A stretch of 43,663 nucleotides of DNA from Bacteroidaceae bacterium (lineage in GTDB: Bacteria; Bacteroidota; Bacteroidia; Bacteroidales; Bacteroidaceae): positions 1 to 43,663 of the forward strand of contig JAGBFX010000036.1 in the NCBI GenBank assembly GCA_017936265.1, written 5' to 3'. This document shows positions 7,351 to 14,199 of the stretch, one piece after another. Below the pieces are notes generated by a model. It saw only the letters and a program-made list of their open reading frames with translations. It was not told where the DNA came from and did no database searches. The translations under genes and the position numbers were made by a program. Numbering within the stretch: the first letter of the stretch is position 1; each line of letters opens with the position of its first letter.

Positions 7351-8737
7351 CGATGTTGATGACCTTACCAGCCTCGTAACCTCTCATGAAGAGGTCCTCG
7401 ATTTTGGGTGTGTGCTTGCTGTAGATAGCGAAGAGCTTGTCGGCCTCTCTCTTTACAGAGGGGTCTACAGCCTTTGCGCGGTCAAGACGGTCAAGGCAGA
7501 GGAAGTATGTACAGCCGTTCATGATGTCATCCTCGCTCCACTTGTTCGCAGCACCGTAGCACTGTGCGATGAGGATATGTGGCTGGCCGTACTTGCTGTT
7601 GAAGCTGAGGGCCTTGTTCGCATAAGAACGAGCCTTGGCATAGTTGTTGAGGCTGTACTGAATCAAACCTACCTTGTAGCAGAGCTCGGCCTTTGTGGTG
7701 ATAGATGCCTCAAGTTCGATAGCCTGATCGAAGAACTCGATAGCCTTGTCAATCTCGCCCTTCTTGTAGTAGCGGTAACCGCAACCCATGGCTGCCTTTG
7801 CTGTAGGCTCGATTGCGAGTGCGTACTCGGCTGCAGTGAGGTATGTGTCCTCATTTGTACACTTAAGCATACTCATTACAGAAAGCACTTTGTTCAGGTA
7901 CTCGATATTCTCTTTGTTTGCCTCAAGTGTAGGAGCGTAAATCTTGCTCAGGTCCTCGCATGAAGCAGCACCGCTGTTGATGAAATATGCATCGATGTTG
8001 CTCTTTGAGATACGTGACGCGTCAATCATCTTGCCATATGCGATAGCGTTAAGGCTGTCTCTCGGGTTGCCCTCCTCCTGATACTTCTTCTCGCTGCGCT
8101 CGATATTGTCGTGATACTTGTCAAGAACCTCTACAATGTAGATTGATGCGTTCAGATAGTCATCGATAATCTGCTCGCTGTGGCTCTTGTCCTGCTTGTA
8201 CTTGAGTGCTGAGTACTTCATGAAGCGCTCTGTGACAGCGTACTCTGACATGCCCTTCTCCATCTCTACCGATTTCGCGAGCATGTTGTACATTGTGTCA
8301 ACCGGAGCATCCTTGTAGTACTGCATGTATGCCAAGGCCTTCTTGCCGAGCAACTGGCCGGCAGAGAGCTTTGTCTTTGTGATGGCCTGCAACTTGTCGA
8401 TATACTTTATCTCCTGGTCGTAGATACTGAGAAGTTCCTGGATGTAAGCCTCCTTCTTTGCAGGGTCGCTCTCCTTCTTGATAAGCTCGGTAAGGAGCTT
8501 TACACCATTGGTGTATGTGTCTACACGCGCAACGGGGAACTCGTTGAATATAGTCTTCCAAGACTCATATGCAGTCGCGTAGTCCTTGTTGTTAAGGTTT
8601 ACATTTACAATTGTAATAGTCTCGATACATCTCACGCTGTCCTCACCCTGTCCGAAACGGAATTCGTTGGTGATACCATTCTGTGCGCTTGCACCTGTTG
8701 CTACAAGTACAAGGAGTGCAAAAATCAATTTCTTCAT
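7316..8737 (-). CDS. Periplasmic tetratricopeptide-repeat protein
   Basis: 473 residues with a signal peptide (MKKLIFALLVLVATGASAQN). The body is almost entirely helical. Clear TPR units occur around residues 295-400: YLTAAEYALAIEPTAKAAMG, then YYKKGEIDKAIEFFDQAIEL, then CYKVGLIQYSLNNYAKARSY, then ANKALSFNSKYGQPHILIAQ. The upstream part probably holds divergent repeats. The gene sits between the outer-membrane protein gene (34-base gap) and lptC (overlap), in an operon of envelope functions. A scaffolding role in outer-membrane biogenesis is likely but inferred only from context. Confidence 0.85.
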   Translation of the reverse strand: MKKLIFALLVLVATGASAQNGITNEFRFGQGEDSVRCIETITIVNVNLNNKDYATAYESWKTIFNEFPVARVDTYTNGVKLLTELIKKESDPAKKEAYIQELLSIYDQEIKYIDKLQAITKTKLSAGQLLGKKALAYMQYYKDAPVDTMYNMLAKSVEMEKGMSEYAVTERFMKYSALKYKQDKSHSEQIIDDYLNASIYIVEVLDKYHDNIERSEKKYQEEGNPRDSLNAIAYGKMIDASRISKSNIDAYFINSGAASCEDLSKIYAPTLEANKENIEYLNKVLSVMSMLKCTNEDTYLTAAEYALAIEPTAKAAMGCGYRYYKKGEIDKAIEFFDQAIELEASITTKAELCYKVGLIQYSLNNYAKARSYANKALSFNSKYGQPHILIAQCYGAANKWSEDDIMNGCTYFLCLDRLDRAKAVDPSVKREADKLFAIYSKHTPKIEDLFMRGYEAGKVINIGGWINESTKIR

Positions 8738-8771
8738 TATTATTCTCTTTACTTATATTTTTATTCTGTAT

Positions 8772-10010
8772 TTATCTCACTTTCAGTTTCATGAACCAGC
8801 TCTCGTTGAATGTTATGCCAAGGTTGATTCTGAAATAGTTCTCGGCAATCATACTTGCCGATTTCGGCTCCATGTGTATGAACTGCCCCGAAAGATGCAG
8901 TGTGGCATGGCTGTTCCTGTTGTTGCCGTTGATGAACGGTAGCGATATACCTGCGCTGACACCGTACTCCTCGCACCCTTTTCTTCCCTCTATTTCTGTG
9001 TATGGCTGTGCATAGTAGGCTCCGGCTCTGTAGGTAATCATCTTGAATATGTTGTTCGACAATGTGGCCGGTGCATATTCGGCGCCGATTGATACCTTGC
9101 TCCTGTCAATGCCCTTGTCAATGCCGAAGAACGATGATGTGCTCCACTGCTGCAGGGTGTAGTCGGCTCCTATCTTCAATCTATTGTTGTATGTATATGT
9201 AAAGCCGATACCATATGTATGTGGCAGGCTGAAACCGCCCTTTATTCTCTCAGTGGTGGTAGAATCCGTTGTTATCTCGGTAATTTTGCCTTTGGCGTTC
9301 ATGTCGTGCCCGAGCGAATATGTGGCGCCGATTACAATGTCGTTCTTCTTGCCCAGTTTGGTCGCATACTGCAATCCGAAATCGACCTTGTAGCTTTTCA
9401 TCGTCACGTTGTATGTGCGGGTGCGGTCGGTGCTGTTCGCAAAGTCAATACCTACCTCATGGGTAATGTCACCGTAGACGTACGACCCCATGACACCTAC
9501 TGAAAGGGATTTTATCGGCTGCCAACCGAGACCGATGTATGGCTGGTATATGCCGCCTGTTCCGCTGTATTTGTTCGTACTGGCATGGTTGGTGCCATTG
9601 TTCGATGTGTTGCTGAACGAGTAGCCGACATTAGAGTATGGCAGAAAACCTGCCGACATGCCAAGGTTCTTGCGAATCCTGAACTGTACCGCTACATAAT
9701 CGAAACTGGCATTCTTGGCATTTATCTTCTTGTTCCCCTCCTTGAAATTCACGTTCTGTAACGAGAAGCCAGCCTCAAAAAGCATTGTCAGGGTGTCGGC
9801 CTGTGCAAACGATGCCGGGTTCAGTATATTTATGTATCCGTTGCTGCGGAGTCCGTAGCCCAGACCGCCCATCTGTCTGTTTACGCCCAGGCTCTGGTCC
9901 GACAGCAGTCCGACGCCGTAACGTGAATACGGCGAATTGCTGCCATTGTCCGCATATGAGCATGTTATGGCAAACAGCATTGCAATGAGTGCGAATATCT
10001 TTTTATTCAT
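8772..10010 (-). CDS. Outer-membrane beta-barrel protein (FadL/OmpP1-like outline)
   Basis: 412 residues with a signal peptide (MNKKIFALIAMLFAITCSYA). The start of the mature protein (SPYSRYGVGLLSDQ, then QMGGLGYGLRSNGYINILNP and ASFAQADT) is a hallmark of a conserved Bacteroidetes outer-membrane family distantly like FadL/OmpP1. It is followed by alternating beta strands ending with FNESWFMKLKVR, a barrel-like terminus. It may move hydrophobic molecules or be structural; the substrate is unknown. It overlaps the coaX stop codon by 8 bases, so translation is probably coupled. Confidence 0.8.
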   Translation of the reverse strand: MNKKIFALIAMLFAITCSYADNGSNSPYSRYGVGLLSDQSLGVNRQMGGLGYGLRSNGYINILNPASFAQADTLTMLFEAGFSLQNVNFKEGNKKINAKNASFDYVAVQFRIRKNLGMSAGFLPYSNVGYSFSNTSNNGTNHASTNKYSGTGGIYQPYIGLGWQPIKSLSVGVMGSYVYGDITHEVGIDFANSTDRTRTYNVTMKSYKVDFGLQYATKLGKKNDIVIGATYSLGHDMNAKGKITEITTDSTTTERIKGGFSLPHTYGIGFTYTYNNRLKIGADYTLQQWSTSSFFGIDKGIDRSKVSIGAEYAPATLSNNIFKMITYRAGAYYAQPYTEIEGRKGCEEYGVSAGISLPFINGNNRNSHATLHLSGQFIHMEPKSASMIAENYFRINLGITFNESWFMKLKVR

Positions 10011-10731
10011 TATAGTAGTCCTGTAAAATACAATTCAATCCTTTGGCAACTAAATATTTGTCTGCAAAGATGCTACTTTTTATGCTATTTTTCAAAGATT
10101 TTTCATCTCCGCCCGTTAAAAAAACCAAAACGTCGCCATATTTTTCTCTGTATTCGGTGATGTAACCTTCAATCTCATGGCAAATCCCTCTTATTACTCC
10201 GCTCCGGATAGCCGTTTCGGTGTCATGCCCCATAACCGGTGTCTCGCCCTCCTTCTCTATGAGTGGCAGGCGGCTCGTGTAGTCATGAAGTGCCATCAGA
10301 CGCATCTTTATTCCCGGTGAAATGTTGCCGCCGCGGTAGTGTCCGCGTCTGTCTACAAAATCAATGGTAATGGCGCTCCCGCAGTCAATGACAAGCATGT
10401 CATGTCCCGGAGCCTCGTTCCAGGCACCTGTCGCTGCCGCAAGCCTGTCGCTGCCCAGGGTGTGTGGCGTGCTGTAGTCTATGCTCAGTGGAGTGGGTGT
10501 CTCGCTATTGAACCATAGCACCGGGCATCCAAGTATCCCGAACTCCTTTCTTGCGGCATCATCAAGGTCTATGACCGATGATACTATTATCTTCTCAATC
10601 TCGAATTCCTTGTTCCACTCACTCAGGATTCCGGATGTTCCGTTGTTCCTCCGTGAATGTAGGACAAGCTGTTTTCCATTGAATAGATAGTACTTCGAAC
10701 TGTTGTTTCCTATGTCTACAATAAGGTTCAA
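10003..10731 (-). CDS. coaX: Type III pantothenate kinase CoaX
   Basis: 242 residues, first committed step of coenzyme A synthesis (phosphorylates pantothenate). Family motifs are present in order: D6-I-G-N9 (phosphate loop), G-S-D-R at about 93-96, D-C-G-S-A-I-T-I-D at about 116-124 and G-G-N-I-S-P-G at about 134-140. I start it at a TTG codon (10731), because this gives MNLIVDIGNN, placing the catalytic Asp at residue 6 as in characterised type III enzymes. The longer frame's TTG at 10758 lies inside the promoter -7 element and cannot be in the message. ATT at 10734 is the only close alternative. First gene of the envelope operon. Confidence 0.9.
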   Translation of the reverse strand: MNLIVDIGNNSSKYYLFNGKQLVLHSRRNNGTSGILSEWNKEFEIEKIIVSSVIDLDDAARKEFGILGCPVLWFNSETPTPLSIDYSTPHTLGSDRLAAATGAWNEAPGHDMLVIDCGSAITIDFVDRRGHYRGGNISPGIKMRLMALHDYTSRLPLIEKEGETPVMGHDTETAIRSGVIRGICHEIEGYITEYREKYGDVLVFLTGGDEKSLKNSIKSSIFADKYLVAKGLNCILQDYYNE

Positions 10732-10755
10732 AATCGGGTGCTTGAAATTTTTTTG

Positions 10756-10763
10756 CAAAGATA
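10756..10763 (-). promoter_or_regulatory. -7 element of the coaX operon
   Basis: TATCTTTG on the minus strand (10763-10756), a perfect TAnnTTTG. Transcription would start near 10750, leaving a leader of about 18 bases before the TTG start at 10731. The -33 region is occupied by the palindrome TGAAGTAAACTTCA (10784-10797), a possible operator. Confidence 0.65.
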
Positions 10764-10770
10764 CAGCAAA

Positions 10771-10893
10771 CGAGCGAGAAATATGAAGTTTACTTCATTT
10801 TTTTCAAAGCGAGTGCAGAAAATCTTCGAGGTTTACCTCAAAGACAGTGCCTCCGAGCGAGAAATATGAAGTTTACTTCATTTTTTCGCTTTG
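10771..10893. repeat. Compound repeat: two 33-bp direct repeats and three short palindromes
   Basis: An identical 33-bp sequence occurs at 10771-10803 and 10854-10886. Each copy contains the palindrome TGAAGT-TT-ACTTCA (10784-10797 and 10867-10880). Midway lies a related one, GAGGT-TT-ACCTC (10828-10839), so three palindromes are spaced about 43 and 40 bases apart. An outer inverted repeat CAAAGCGA (10805-10812) with TCGCTTTG (10886-10893) encloses the last two. The element sits between divergent promoters. It could be a repeated operator or a REP/MITE-like sequence. Confidence 0.75.
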
Positions 10894-11003
10894 TGCTAAT
10901 TTCGTTTTGTACCGGGGTGGTGATTGCATGCTTTCCGCATGTCGTGTAGACAATGCAAGTTGAACAGAGTACTCCAATCTTTCCAATGAAACGGCTTCTT
11001 CTT
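10894..11003. other. Rest of the coaX/DUF4105 divergent intergenic region
   Basis: No gene or further promoter is seen. A loose inverted repeat (TTGCAT ... ATGCAA, around 10926-10960) is present. The 308-base space between the coaX frame and the DUF4105 gene is thus regulatory or repetitive rather than coding. Confidence 0.4.
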
Positions 11004-11034
11004 TTTGTTGCTTACGGCGGAAATTGTATCTTTG
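11004..11034 (+). promoter_or_regulatory. Consensus promoter of the DUF4105 gene
   Basis: TTTG (11004-11007), 19 bases, TATCTTTG (11027-11034): an exact Bacteroidetes promoter. Transcription would begin near 11041, about 26 bases before the GTG start. Confidence 0.75.
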
Positions 11035-11066
11035 CATCGCTATAATTATTTCAAATTAATATTTTA

Positions 11067-12248
11067 GTGAAAAGAATATTGTTACTGTTGCTGGCGTGTA
11101 TGCTTGTCGCAGCTCCAATGAGGGCGGATGAGGCACGTTTCAGCCTTATTACATGCTCTCCCGGCGATGAGGCCTATTCCCTTTTCGGACATACGGCATT
11201 GAGGTATGTCGATGAGGAGAGTGGGGTTGACAAGGTCTACAATTACGGCTATTTCAGTTTCGATACTCCCAATTTCGTGTGGCGTTTCATTCTTGGCCAG
11301 ACCGATTATCTTGTGGCTTCGATACCATTTGAATATTTCATTCCCGAGTATGTGGAGCGTGGCTCTATGGTAGTGGAGCAGGTACTCAACCTCACTCCGT
11401 CTCAGGTAAGGAGTCTATACCGTCTTCTCGAAGAGAACTGCCGTCTCCGGAACAGGGTCTACCGCTATAACTATTTCTATGCCAACTGTACCACTAAGGC
11501 CCGTGACAAGTTCCTGGAATCGCTCGGCAACGGGTGCAGTATCGTGTACATGCAGCCCGAGGTTCCTCTGCCCACATTCAGGGAGGCTCTCCGTTCAATG
11601 ACTGCTTCCCATCCATGGTACTCGTTCGGCATAGACCTGCTCATGGGTTCCGACGTTGATGAGCCTGCCACTCCCGAACAGTTGCAGTTCATACCCGCTA
11701 ATCTCATGAAAGACCTCGGAAATGCATGTATTACTGATGCCGATGGCGTTAGCGTGCCCGCTGTCAAGAAAACCAATATCCTTGCCCGGGAGAACAAGCC
11801 TGTTGCCACACGCAATAATCTTACCCCGTTCAATGCTTCGCTGCTGCTGTTGCTGTTCACTTTCATTGTCATGCTGTGCGAGCTTCGCAGTAAAAGGACA
11901 TTCTGGGGCTACGACTTTGTGCTCATGACGGTGCAGGGGCTTGGAGGGTGCCTTTTGCTGTTCATGGCGCTCTGCTCCGAGCATCCGGCTGTCGATGCCA
12001 ATTTCGTGATGCTCCTTGTAAACCCGCTTGCACTTATCCTGATGCCGTTTCTCATATACCGCATAATCAAGCATAAGTCACTTCAGATAGCATGGGTGCA
12101 GGTAGCCTTTGTGCTGCTCTTTTTCCTTTCGGCACTCTTAGGCCTGCAGTGTTATCCCGCACCGCTCTACTTCTGCGCGGCTGCAATACTTTCACGCTCA
12201 TTGTTCCACATATATAAAGAGAGAATATGCGAATTAAATATTGTCTGA
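11067..12248 (+). CDS. DUF4105 (Lnb N-terminal periplasmic domain) membrane protein
   Basis: 393 residues from a GTG start (11067); an in-frame TAG lies immediately upstream, and this start gives a signal peptide (MKRILLLLLACMLVAAPMRA). Residues about 22-240 form the DUF4105 domain: RFSLITCSPGDEAYSLFGHT with H42, YNYGYFSFDTPNFVWRFILG, and YFYANCTTKARD with C141. H42 and C141 fall in motifs resembling the His and Cys of permuted papain/NlpC-P60 hydrolases, so hydrolase activity is possible but inferred. Residues about 255-390 form five membrane helices. The gene overlaps the next by 22 bases, so the two proteins are likely made together. Confidence 0.85.
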   Translation: MKRILLLLLACMLVAAPMRADEARFSLITCSPGDEAYSLFGHTALRYVDEESGVDKVYNYGYFSFDTPNFVWRFILGQTDYLVASIPFEYFIPEYVERGSMVVEQVLNLTPSQVRSLYRLLEENCRLRNRVYRYNYFYANCTTKARDKFLESLGNGCSIVYMQPEVPLPTFREALRSMTASHPWYSFGIDLLMGSDVDEPATPEQLQFIPANLMKDLGNACITDADGVSVPAVKKTNILARENKPVATRNNLTPFNASLLLLLFTFIVMLCELRSKRTFWGYDFVLMTVQGLGGCLLLFMALCSEHPAVDANFVMLLVNPLALILMPFLIYRIIKHKSLQIAWVQVAFVLLFFLSALLGLQCYPAPLYFCAAAILSRSLFHIYKERICELNIV

Positions 12249-13768
12249 CACTTCTTCTGCTGTGCGTGTTCCATGTATCTGCGCAGCAAAAAATGAATAC
12301 TCCGAAACTCTATCTCAACATCACTGTCGACCAGTTGCGCAGTGACTTCCTCTATGAGTTCAGCGAACTCTATTGCGACGGTGGTTTCAAGCGGCTGCTC
12401 TCGGGGGGCAAGGTGTTCCCCAATGCCTATTATCCTTTCGAGAACATCGACCGTGCATCGGCTGCGGCCGCGCTTGCGTCGGGTACGATGCCCTATGTCA
12501 ACGGTATTGTAGGCGAGCGTTGGCTCGACCGTTCATCCCTTCGCATAGTGAATTGTGTCGAGGACCACAAACATCAGGGTGTCTACACCAATTCGCCAAT
12601 GTCTCCCGCGAGGCTCAAGGCCATTACGGTGACCGATGAGATGAAGCGTGCCACGCGCGGCAACTCAATCATATGTTCAATAGCTCCCGACGAGGATGCG
12701 GCGGTGCTGGCAGGCGGGCATGCTGCCGACCATGTGCTATGGAAGAACAACTCCACAGGTTACTGGTGCAGTTCCAGCTACTATGGTCTCTATCCCCAGT
12801 GGGCAGCCGACAAGAACAAGGAGATTCGCGGGCGTTCAAGCAAATGGGTGCCTTTGTTCCCAACCGAACAGTACAATAACTTCGGCGAGGAGGCTCCCGA
12901 TGCATTCTCCTACTCATTCAACGGTCTCAAGGAGATACGCACATACAAGACCACGGCCTGTATCAACGATGAGGTCAACGAGATGGCTAAGGCTTTCCTT
13001 GAGGGGACGCTAGCCGGCAGGGATGATATTGCCGACTGTCTGTCGCTTACATACTATGCCGGTAACTACAACGGCAATTCAATGGAGGAACGCCCCATCG
13101 AAATTCAGGATATGTATGCGCGTCTTGACAGGAACATTGCCGACCTGCTCGATTATGTCGACAAGCTGATAGGGCTCGACAATGTCGTGGTTTCCGTTGC
13201 CTCAACGGGCTATGTGATAGAGAGCAGCGAGGACGGCGCGAAGTACCGTCTCCCCTCGGGCAAGATATATATGGACAGGATAAAAGGTCTGCTTAATGTC
13301 TATCTGACGGCACAATTCGGTAAGGGCGATTTTGTAGAGGGAGTGTATGGCAGTCAGCTATACCTGAACCGCAAAACAATCGAGAACCTGAAATTGGATA
13401 AACTGGATGTCGTTTCGCATACTGTCGAGTTCCTGAAGTCCATCGAGGGCGTTGAAGATGTGTTTACTATTTACCGTCTGGGAGGTATGCTCAGTCCTGA
13501 AATGCAGTATGTTAAGAACGGGTACAACCCTTCAAGTTCGGGCGATGTGTGGCTGCGCCTGATGCCTGGTTGGAAGGTCATTACCGATGTGGCTTCGGAG
13601 TCAAATACCATATTCCGCACGCCTGTAATGTTCCCGATAATAATCTATGGTTGCGGCACACAGCCAAGAGTGATAGATGACATGACTCCGGCAAGCATCC
13701 TTGCTGCCGAAGTGGCACGTATGCTCCACATTCGCCGTCCCAATGACAATAGCCTCAGGGTGTTCTGA
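12227..13768 (+). CDS. PafA-like alkaline-phosphatase-superfamily protein lacking catalytic residues
   Basis: 513 residues with a signal peptide (MRIKYCLTLLLLCVFHVSAQ). The fold signature of the PafA/NPP branch is clear: NITVDQLRSDFLYEF, GGFKRLLSGG, ASGTMPYVNGIVGERW, AGGHAADHVLW, IEIQDMYARLDRNIADLLDY. But the active site is missing: the nucleophile Thr position reads R76, the Lys/Arg pair (K162/R164 in PafA) reads P154/E156, the D-x-x-x-H metal motif reads N280-YNG-N284, the ADHG motif reads ASTGY (325-329), and the late metal His is absent. Only the first metal Asp (D35) remains. Length is normal and the frame intact, so this looks like a maintained pseudoenzyme rather than a decaying gene. 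It is coupled to the DUF4105 gene. Confidence 0.85.
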   Translation: MRIKYCLTLLLLCVFHVSAQQKMNTPKLYLNITVDQLRSDFLYEFSELYCDGGFKRLLSGGKVFPNAYYPFENIDRASAAAALASGTMPYVNGIVGERWLDRSSLRIVNCVEDHKHQGVYTNSPMSPARLKAITVTDEMKRATRGNSIICSIAPDEDAAVLAGGHAADHVLWKNNSTGYWCSSSYYGLYPQWAADKNKEIRGRSSKWVPLFPTEQYNNFGEEAPDAFSYSFNGLKEIRTYKTTACINDEVNEMAKAFLEGTLAGRDDIADCLSLTYYAGNYNGNSMEERPIEIQDMYARLDRNIADLLDYVDKLIGLDNVVVSVASTGYVIESSEDGAKYRLPSGKIYMDRIKGLLNVYLTAQFGKGDFVEGVYGSQLYLNRKTIENLKLDKLDVVSHTVEFLKSIEGVEDVFTIYRLGGMLSPEMQYVKNGYNPSSSGDVWLRLMPGWKVITDVASESNTIFRTPVMFPIIIYGCGTQPRVIDDMTPASILAAEVARMLHIRRPNDNSLRVF

Positions 13769-13781
13769 CGCTTTCACCGGT

Positions 13782-13841
13782 GTCATTATAAAACAATAAA
13801 TCCTTGCGCAGCAGCACAAGGATTTATTGTTTTATAATGAC
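13782..13841. terminator. Bidirectional terminator, perfect 25-bp stem
   Basis: Arms 13782-13806 and 13817-13841 match perfectly over 25 bp with a 10-base loop. The structure lies between the convergent PafA-like gene (ends 13768) and PII-like gene (ends 13852), and would stop transcription from both sides. Confidence 0.85.
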
Positions 13842-13851
13842 CTGTAACAGG

Positions 13852-14145
13852 TTAGTATGATTTCTCGATGCTCCATACAAAGGCTCTGAGTCCGAGTTGG
13901 GGCGAATCCTCATCGAGTGCCTTTATCTCCTTGAGGATGTTGTCTACATGCTTGTCCTCGACAACGGTAATGATTGAACCGCACATAGAGGGCCAGGCGT
14001 GTGTGCCGTAGTGGGGCTCTCCGCTGACGCTACCGCGTCCCTGCATATGGTCGAAGAAAGAGAAACCGCGACAGTTGTTGTGCGTCAGGATGTCAATGAC
14101 AGCCTCCTTATGTGAAATGTCAAAAGTGATGAATACGCTTTTCAT
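13852..14145 (-). CDS. PII-like small regulatory protein
   Basis: 97 residues. It has the beta-alpha-beta-beta-alpha-beta outline of PII-like proteins: MKSVFITFDISHKEAVIDIL (strand and helix), CRGFSFFDHMQGRGS, a loop with GEPHYGTHAWPSMCGS, SIITVVEDKHVDNILKEIKA and LGLRAFVWSIEKSY. The usual PII T-loop is replaced by the Trp/His/Cys-containing GTHAWPSMC segment. It follows the RND pump gene by 54 bases, with a hairpin between. PII-like proteins (for example DUF3240) also sit beside heavy-metal RND pumps in Proteobacteria, so a sensor role for the pump or its substrate is plausible but inferred. No separate promoter is evident. Confidence 0.7.
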   Translation of the reverse strand: MKSVFITFDISHKEAVIDILTHNNCRGFSFFDHMQGRGSVSGEPHYGTHAWPSMCGSIITVVEDKHVDNILKEIKALDEDSPQLGLRAFVWSIEKSY

Positions 14146-14160
14146 ATTTGCTGATTTTGT

Positions 14161-14190
14161 ATTCTCTGCGGGGTACGCCCCGCAGAGAAT
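14161..14190 (-). terminator. Strong hairpin between RND pump gene and PII-like gene
   Basis: Arms 14161-14173 and 14178-14190 pair over 13 bp (GCGGGG core) around a four-base loop. There is no clear T run on the minus strand, so it may be a partial terminator or attenuator that lowers expression of the PII-like gene relative to the pump, or an RNA-stabilising 3' structure. Confidence 0.65.
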
Positions 14191-14199
14191 ATATTGTTA

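Noticed and set aside
7142-7963. 273-codon open frame on the plus strand across lptC and the TPR gene
   Set aside because: It lies opposite two well-supported minus-strand genes, has no promoter or family features, and is explained by the codon pattern of the opposite strand.
10771-10893. CRISPR-like pair of repeats
   Set aside because: Only two 33-bp copies with related palindromic sequence between them rather than a unique spacer; no cas genes nearby.
12669-12917. Several arginine-rich open frames on both strands within the PafA-like gene
   Set aside because: They are frame shadows; the real frame has a signal peptide and conserved fold motifs.
12227-13768. Possibility that the PafA-like gene is a pseudogene
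   Set aside because: The frame is intact over 513 codons with signal peptide, conserved fold motifs and translational coupling; loss of catalytic residues without stops fits a pseudoenzyme better than decay.
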